Assembly: GCA_002456975.1 (NCBI GenBank)
Contig: NTKA01000004.1
Span: 1-64,000 of the forward strand
DNA from: Halieaceae bacterium MED-G27
GTDB taxonomy: Bacteria; Pseudomonadota; Gammaproteobacteria; Pseudomonadales; Halieaceae
Length of the DNA stretch: 64,000 nt
Reading direction: 5' to 3'
How positions within the stretch are numbered: position 1 is the first letter of the stretch; every line of letters begins with the position of its first letter. A program made the translations under genes and the position numbers. The notes below the pieces were generated by a model. That model ran no database searches and had not been told where the DNA came from. It was given only the letters and a program-made list of their open reading frames with translations. This document shows positions 59,558 through 64,000 of this stretch, piece by piece.

Positions 59558-59852
59558 GGTCTGCTTCTATGGCGCGAACCTGAGGTTTTGGCACACAACC
59601 CTCATATCGAGTGCTTGCGTTTAGTTCTAGGATCTAGCTCTTACGTCGAGGCACAGCGCCTCAAATGCTCAGACGAGCAACACCCTGTCTCGGGGTTAGC
59701 TCCGTTGACCACACCGGCTTGAATCAAGGATATTAGTTTCCGATAAACATCGCTCTGGCAACTACGATGTCCTATCAGGCCGCTCAGTCTGCAGGCACTC
59801 CTTAAAAGCTTCTTAGTATCGTAAACCGATAGCCCGATAACGCTTACTGAGT
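59558..59852. other. Intergenic region, no clear gene
   Basis: On the minus strand a 72-codon frame (59641-59859) starts inside the end of the DUF4124 gene. It has no recognised family and no good ribosome site, so it is not called. Confidence 0.4.
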
Positions 59853-60338
59853 TCAACAAGTCAGCCTGATGATTTCCTCGGCAAGTGCGCCCTGCGTCAG
59901 GCGAGTGTTCCTGTCGAGCCAGATCCGACTCCCATCCTCTGCTCTCCAGAATACTCGTCCCTCAGCAGCGAGGGCCTTTAAGGTGGTTCTAGCCTGGTCA
60001 CACGTCCGCTGCATTGACTCTCGCTGTGTATCGGTCCTCGGTGCCTCGGGGTCTGCCGGTACCCAGTTTTCAAATTCTAAGTCAGTAAGCTTTGGTGGGT
60101 TTTCAGAGAAGGGCGTCCCAGAGAGGGGCGTCCCAGAGAGGTCCGGCCTTGTAAAACTTGGTAAGCGCCGAATAATGACAAAAGGCTGATTGGGTATTGG
60201 CGCACGATCGCTGAACACGGGGTTGCCTTGCTTGTCCTTCCAGCGAAACACTGGTTCCGCACTGGTATCAAACGCAACAACAAGCGAAAGACTAGCAATA
60301 GCTGCGGCTGACGAGCCGCGTGTTAAAAGTTTCGTCAA
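59853..60338 (-). CDS. DUF4124-domain secreted protein
   Basis: The 161 residues begin with a signal peptide (cleavage near TSAEP) and the DUF4124 motif VFRWKDKQGNPVFSDRAP. A short Pro/Ser/Thr repeat (LSGTPLSGTPFSENPP) follows, encoded by a 15-bp tandem repeat. The C-terminal part (about 100-161) has two Cys and a motif DGSRIWLDRNTRLTQG. The start is TTG at 60338, since a TGA lies just upstream in frame and no ATG fits. The function of DUF4124 is unknown. Confidence 0.8.
   Translation of the reverse strand: MTKLLTRGSSAAAIASLSLVVAFDTSAEPVFRWKDKQGNPVFSDRAPIPNQPFVIIRRLPSFTRPDLSGTPLSGTPFSENPPKLTDLEFENWVPADPEAPRTDTQRESMQRTCDQARTTLKALAAEGRVFWRAEDGSRIWLDRNTRLTQGALAEEIIRLTC
60104..60141. repeat. 15-bp tandem repeat inside the DUF4124 gene
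   Basis: CAGAGAAGGGCGTCC (60104-60118), CAGAGAGGGGCGTCC (60119-60133) and CAGAGAGG (60134-60141) are 2.5 copies. On the minus strand they encode SGTP-type five-residue repeats, so the frame is kept. Confidence 0.8.
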
Positions 60339-60792
60339 AGCAATTCACCGATGAACAAAGCAGGCTGATCAAGTGATCCTGCGCCTATTTTGAGAGTATT
60401 TCGCCGATAAACCCGGTGAAATCACCACAAAACCGATCAATTTGTCGTCAATCCTTGACTTGCTCCGTGGCCGTAAAGACAATCCGCTCCGTCACGCGAA
60501 CGGCAACGGCTATTGGTGAGTACCCTCATCCTCTGGCCCACCCTTATGACGGGATAGTTGTTTGGGCTGTTTGCGGGTTCCGTCAGCATCGTTTCGGGTT
60601 AGAAGCGATGCGCTCGGGCTCGACACTGCGCTACCTCGCAGGGCGACCGAACACGGGTTTCGTGATCGATGTTCTGGTAGGTGTCCGGATCGATCCGGCC
60701 AGTGGTTCGTGCGACAGATCGCGGCGCGAACGAGTCTGAGGCATCGTCCTTCACATTCTCGCCGTATGTCAGTAACACGGAGGGAGCGAGCA
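60339..60792. other. Long leader region of ilvI
   Basis: A promoter candidate is TTGACT (60455-60460), a 17-base spacer and GACAAT (60478-60483). That would give a leader of roughly 300 bases. Inside it lies a perfect 14-bp palindrome, CCGGATCGATCCGG (60685-60698). A short GTG frame near 60517 ([13 protein letters not shown]) includes Leu-Ile-Leu codons, but I see no terminator-like hairpin with a T run, so attenuation is not supported. Confidence 0.45.
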
Positions 60793-62541
60793 ATGGAACA
60801 ACTCTCAGGCGGTGAAATGATCGTCCGCGCACTCGAAGACGAGGGCGTTGAGTACATCTTTGGGTACCCAGGCGGTGCCGCACTGCATATTTACGACGCC
60901 ATTTTTAAGGCAAATTCAGTACCCCATATCTTGGTGCGCCACGAGCAGGCGGCGACACACGCGGCGGACGGCTATGCACGCGCCACTGGAAAGCCCGGCG
61001 TGGTGCTGGTGACCTCGGGTCCCGGCGCGACCAATGCGATCACCGGTATTGCCACCGCTTACATGGATTCGATTCCCATGGTGGTGATTTCGGGGCAGGT
61101 GCAGAGCCACCTTATCGGCGAAGATGCCTTTCAGGAAACCGATATGGTTGGCATCTCGCGTCCTATCGTGAAGCACTCTTTTTTAGTGCAACGTACTGAG
61201 GACATTCCAAGCATTCTTAAAAAGGCGTTTTTCATTGCGACCACTGGGCGACCCGGTCCCGTTGTTGTCGATGTGCCCAAGGACCTGACACACCCCGAGC
61301 ACAAGTTCGATTACGAATACCCCGAGAGTGTGCAGATGCGCTCGTATCAGCCCTCGGTTAAAGGGCATTCGGGACAGGTTCGAAAAGCAGCGCGATTGCT
61401 GCTAAACGCCAAGCGGCCGGTGATTTATGCCGGTGGTGGCGTGATTCAGGGCGAAGGCTGCGACTTACTGACTGATTTAGCCCGACGTCTTAATTATCCT
61501 GTGACCAATACGCTTATGGGGTTGGGTGCTTATCCAGCTACCGACAAGCAGTTCCTTGGCATGTTGGGTATGCACGGGTTTTACGAGGCGAATATGGCGA
61601 TGCATCACAGCGATGTGATTCTTGCCGTTGGGGCCCGATTCGATGACCGTGTTACTAACACGGTGAGTAAGTTCTGCCCCGGCGCAAAGATTATTCATAT
61701 TGACGTCGATCCAGCTTCGATCGCGAAAATTGTCCCTGTCGACGTGCCAATTGTCGGGCCGGTGACAACGGTTTTAAACGATTTGAATGCCCAAATTGAT
61801 CAGCAGTTGGCGAGTACCGATCGCACGCTACCCGATGCCACAGCCCTCGATGAGTGGTGGCGCCAGATCGATAGTTGGCGCGATGCTCACGGGCTATGGC
61901 ACGGCCGTCGTTACGGAGAGTCGGATCACATCATGCCGCAGGATGCGATTACGGCGCTGTATAACGCAACCAATGGTGAGGCCTATGTCACCTCCGATGT
62001 GGGTCAGCACCAAATGTTCGCGGCCCAGTATTACAAGTTTGACTATCCGCGCCGCTGGATTAATTCAGGTGGGCTGGGGACCATGGGCTTTGGCTTGCCA
62101 GCTGCGATGGGGATCAAACTCGCTTTGCCCGAGGCGGAAGTTGCCTGCGTGACCGGTGAAGGCAGTATCCAGATGAATATTCAGGAACTCTCCACCTGCG
62201 CGCAATACGACGTGCCCGTGAAGATTGTGAGCCTTCGTAATAATTACCTTGGCATGGTGAAGCAGTGGCAGGACATGCAATACGACAGTCGCTACTCCGA
62301 GAGCCACTACGCCAGTTCGCTGCCTGACTTTGTAAAGCTAGCCGAGTCCTATGGACACGTCGGAATGCTTATCGAGAAGAAAGAGGATCTAGAACCTGCG
62401 ATGAAAGAGGCGTTCGCGCTTAAAGATCGTCTGGTGTTCATGGATATCTTTGTGGAACCCCACGAGCATGTTTATCCGATGCATGTAGCGCCCAGTGGTG
62501 CGATGAAGGATATGTGGCTCAGCAAGACGGAGAGGACTTAA
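60793..62541 (+). CDS. ilvI: Acetolactate synthase large subunit
   Basis: This ThDP- and FAD-dependent enzyme makes acetolactate or acetohydroxybutyrate for branched-chain amino acids. The ATG at 60793 follows GGAGGGAG and gives 582 residues; the open frame runs 77 codons upstream. The catalytic Glu is in [19 protein letters not shown]-site motifs include GARFDDRVT, and the ThDP motif reads [13 protein letters not shown], ending [10 protein letters not shown]. The wording is closer to IlvI than to IlvB or IlvG. ilvH starts two bases after its stop. Confidence 0.96.
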   Translation: MEQLSGGEMIVRALEDEGVEYIFGYPGGAALHIYDAIFKANSVPHILVRHEQAATHAADGYARATGKPGVVLVTSGPGATNAITGIATAYMDSIPMVVISGQVQSHLIGEDAFQETDMVGISRPIVKHSFLVQRTEDIPSILKKAFFIATTGRPGPVVVDVPKDLTHPEHKFDYEYPESVQMRSYQPSVKGHSGQVRKAARLLLNAKRPVIYAGGGVIQGEGCDLLTDLARRLNYPVTNTLMGLGAYPATDKQFLGMLGMHGFYEANMAMHHSDVILAVGARFDDRVTNTVSKFCPGAKIIHIDVDPASIAKIVPVDVPIVGPVTTVLNDLNAQIDQQLASTDRTLPDATALDEWWRQIDSWRDAHGLWHGRRYGESDHIMPQDAITALYNATNGEAYVTSDVGQHQMFAAQYYKFDYPRRWINSGGLGTMGFGLPAAMGIKLALPEAEVACVTGEGSIQMNIQELSTCAQYDVPVKIVSLRNNYLGMVKQWQDMQYDSRYSESHYASSLPDFVKLAESYGHVGMLIEKKEDLEPAMKEAFALKDRLVFMDIFVEPHEHVYPMHVAPSGAMKDMWLSKTERT

Positions 62542-62543
62542 TC

Positions 62544-63035
62544 ATGCGTCGCATTTTGTCTGTCCTCATGGAAAACGAGCCGGGAGCGCTGTCACGCGTG
62601 GTTGGGCTGTTTTCGCAGCGTGGCTATAACATCGAAAGCCTGAATGTTGCGCCCACCACTGACCATACGCTGTCCCGCTTGACTCTCACTACAACCGGTG
62701 ACGACCTTAAAATCGAGCAGATCACTAAGCATCTCAACAAGCTTGTCGATGTGGTTAAGGTAGTCGATCTAACCGAAGGTGCGCACGTTGAGCGAGATAC
62801 CCTGTTGGTGAAAGTGCGCGCGATTGGTGCCCAGCGCGATGAGGTGAAGCGGACTACCGATATTTTCCGTGGTCACATCATCGATGTAGGCCCCATGACC
62901 TACATCGTGCAGCTGACGGGTCCTGTCGACAAGCTCGATTCGTTCCTCACGGCGCTCGGTGAGACCGAGGTACTCGAGGTGGTGCGATCGGGTGTCGCGG
63001 GTATGTCCCGTGGTGAAAAAGTCCTGTCGGTATAA
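62544..63035 (+). CDS. ilvH: Acetolactate synthase small (regulatory) subunit
   Basis: This subunit activates the large chain and binds valine for feedback control. It has 163 residues from ATG 62544, the same length as E. coli IlvH. The ACT domain (about 1-75) starts MRRILSVLMENEPGALSRVVG in part (LSVLMENEPGALSRVVGLF) and includes RGYNIESLNVAPT. The C-terminal domain ends SGVAGMSRGEKVLSV. The last four codons and the stop form the first unit of a tandem repeat. ilvC is not in the window. Confidence 0.96.
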   Translation: MRRILSVLMENEPGALSRVVGLFSQRGYNIESLNVAPTTDHTLSRLTLTTTGDDLKIEQITKHLNKLVDVVKVVDLTEGAHVERDTLLVKVRAIGAQRDEVKRTTDIFRGHIIDVGPMTYIVQLTGPVDKLDSFLTALGETEVLEVVRSGVAGMSRGEKVLSV

Positions 63036-63081
63036 GCCCTGTCGGTATAAGCCCTGTTGGTATAAGTCCTGTTGGTGTAAG
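63022..63081. repeat. 15-bp tandem repeat covering the ilvH stop
   Basis: Four units, TCCTGTCGGTATAAG, CCCTGTCGGTATAAG, CCCTGTTGGTATAAG and TCCTGTTGGTGTAAG, run head to tail. The first holds the last codons and TAA of ilvH. Each copy keeps the TAA (or GTAA) string. Confidence 0.92.
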
Positions 63082-63546
63082 TCCGGATTGATACGACGTT
63101 CTGTTTTTGGATGATTGTATGGCGTTTGCTGACTGTGTCGCCCAGCCGTCCCGCTTGTGAAACATCACATCGGATGCGCCTGTGTCTCTGCTGATTGAGC
63201 CGTAGCGTGTAACACTCGGAGGCCTGAGAGTAGGGCCGTCGACAAGTCGGCAGCTTTCAGGTGTTGGTCAGAGCGGTGTGTTCGCGCGGCAGGCCCCATC
63301 CAAGATCTAAAACCGCTCAGCGAAGTTTCAGGTAACGCTCATTGGTCGCTTATGGGGTCCCCCCTAGCGTATATTAGTGGAATCAATGAGCTTTTGAATT
63401 TTGAGTATGTTGTCATACGAGTAGACACAATTGATGTGCGGCGGGCTTGCTCACTCTAAACGTAAAACAGAAAAACAAATAAAGCAGCGTGGCAGACTAG
63501 GGCGGGTGACCCTAAGTAATCACCACCCTCGCTTGGGGATCTTTAC
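63082..63546. other. Intergenic region before the thrombospondin-repeat gene
   Basis: No ORF is seen. A hairpin at 63499-63529 (AGGG and GGTGA pairing with TCACC and CCCT around a 10-base loop) lies 17 bases before the next start and could be a leader structure. It does not match the c-di-GMP or other riboswitches I know. Confidence 0.4.
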
Positions 63547-64000
63547 ATGGTGACCTTGGTCCGCTCAAAAGCGCATTGGATTCTCGCCTGCTTACTTTCC
63601 TGCTTCGCAGCGGCTGGTGCGTTGCGTTCGAGTGAGGTCTTGGCTGCGGATTCGCTGTCCGAAGAGGTCATGGCTGCGCTCATGGTCATTCTCGGTGGTG
63701 GCGTTGATTCAGACAATGACGGCGTCGCAGACGAGTTTGATGCTTTTCCTGATGACCCATACGAGACCGACGACTCTGACCGCGATGGTGTGGGTGACCT
63801 AGCCGATGCATTCCCCGATGATCCTTTTGAGTCAGTGGACACCGATGGTGATGCGATAGGCGACAACGCCGACACCGATGATGATGGTGACGGCATCGAC
63901 GATCTCTACGATCCCGAACCGCTGGTAGTCACCGATGTAACACCATTGCTCGCGACTTTCAGCGAAGCCTTCGGTGATGCGGTAATTGAGAGCGAGGGCA
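63547..64000 (+). CDS. Secreted thrombospondin type-3 repeat protein (5' part)
   Basis: The frame is open from ATG 63547 to the window end (151 codons seen). A signal peptide (about 1-37, ending SSEVLAADS) is followed by a short helix and then Asp-rich calcium-binding repeats: DSDNDGVADEFDAFPDDP, DSDRDGVGDLADAFPDDP and DTDGDAIGDNADTDDDGDGI. These are thrombospondin type-3 repeats, common in large exported adhesins and outer-membrane proteins. The rest of the protein, and so its role, lies outside the window. Confidence 0.85.
   Translation, partial: MVTLVRSKAHWILACLLSCFAAAGALRSSEVLAADSLSEEVMAALMVILGGGVDSDNDGVADEFDAFPDDPYETDDSDRDGVGDLADAFPDDPFESVDTDGDAIGDNADTDDDGDGIDDLYDPEPLVVTDVTPLLATFSEAFGDAVIESEG

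Noticed and set aside
59641-59859. A 72-codon minus-strand frame next to the DUF4124 gene
   Set aside because: There is no good ribosome site and no recognised family; it could be a gene remnant but cannot be supported.
62947-63168. Minus-strand frame with a GLIPT repeat
   Set aside because: It is produced by the 15-bp tandem repeat at the end of ilvH and overlaps that gene.
63400-63546. A c-di-GMP riboswitch before the thrombospondin-repeat gene
   Set aside because: The conserved GEMM core sequences are absent; only a simple hairpin is present.

Overview
The window reads as a chromosomal segment of a marine-type gammaproteobacterium, probably of the Cellvibrionales/Halieaceae (OM60/NOR5) kind. 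The reasons are an AlkK-like acyl-CoA ligase, FabV, a HexR-controlled Entner-Doudoroff set, Pseudomonas-like PilR and IlvI sequences, and the conserved gene orders murJ-ribF-ileS-lspA-fkpB-ispH and bamD/rluD-pgeF-clpB. The family-level placement is inference. Coding is dense on both strands with many overlapping starts and stops. I saw no phage, insertion sequence, CRISPR array, rRNA or tRNA.

Central carbon block (1-9.3 kb and 15.6-22.3 kb). aceE-aceF (pyruvate dehydrogenase E1 and E2) sit behind two matching 15-bp palindromes. They converge on ppc, which is tightly coupled to hexR. gap diverges from hexR. A second block, edd-glk-eda-zwf-pgl, encodes the whole glucose to KDPG to pyruvate plus glyceraldehyde-3-phosphate route, with a ROK-type sugar kinase upstream. 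HexR-type palindromes (TGTA-N7-TACA) lie before hexR, gap and edd, so HexR probably ties glycolysis, the Entner-Doudoroff pathway and anaplerosis together.

Accessory region (9.3-15.4 kb). Two small secreted proteins, a Coq4-like metal-motif protein, a large TonB-dependent receptor with a hairpin over its translation start, and an exported tyrosine-phosphatase-like protein. This is the least conventional part of the window.

Lipid, envelope and heat-shock block (22.4-33 kb). MAPEG protein, FabV enoyl reductase, a metallo-beta-lactamase-fold hydrolase, acyl-CoA ligase, an AmpG-like permease with a translationally coupled unknown protein, a 22-bp degenerate tandem repeat, FxsA, then groES-groEL under both a perfect CIRCE operator and a sigma-32-type promoter, and a PuuD-like membrane protein.

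Housekeeping block (33-57 kb). A coiled-coil membrane protein, fumarase, exonuclease I, pyrB, an ADP-ribose pyrophosphatase, murJ to ispH, nadE, bamD, rluD, pgeF and clpB.

Type IV pilus remnants and right end (46-49.7 kb and 57.3-59.3 kb). fimT and pilR look intact, but pilS is broken by two in-frame amber codons and a frameshift. The minor pilin cluster carries a pilV-like gene whose coupled start is followed by two stops, a 43-codon pilX-like stub, and no pilY1. Together this suggests decay of pilus control and assembly. The window ends with a small DUF6356-like gene, a DUF4124 gene, ilvI-ilvH (whose last codons are duplicated in a 15-bp tandem repeat) and the start of a secreted thrombospondin type-3 repeat protein. 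I did not find a convincing wholly new multi-gene system; the best leads are the pilus decay, the aceE palindromes, the receptor hairpin and the 22-bp repeat.
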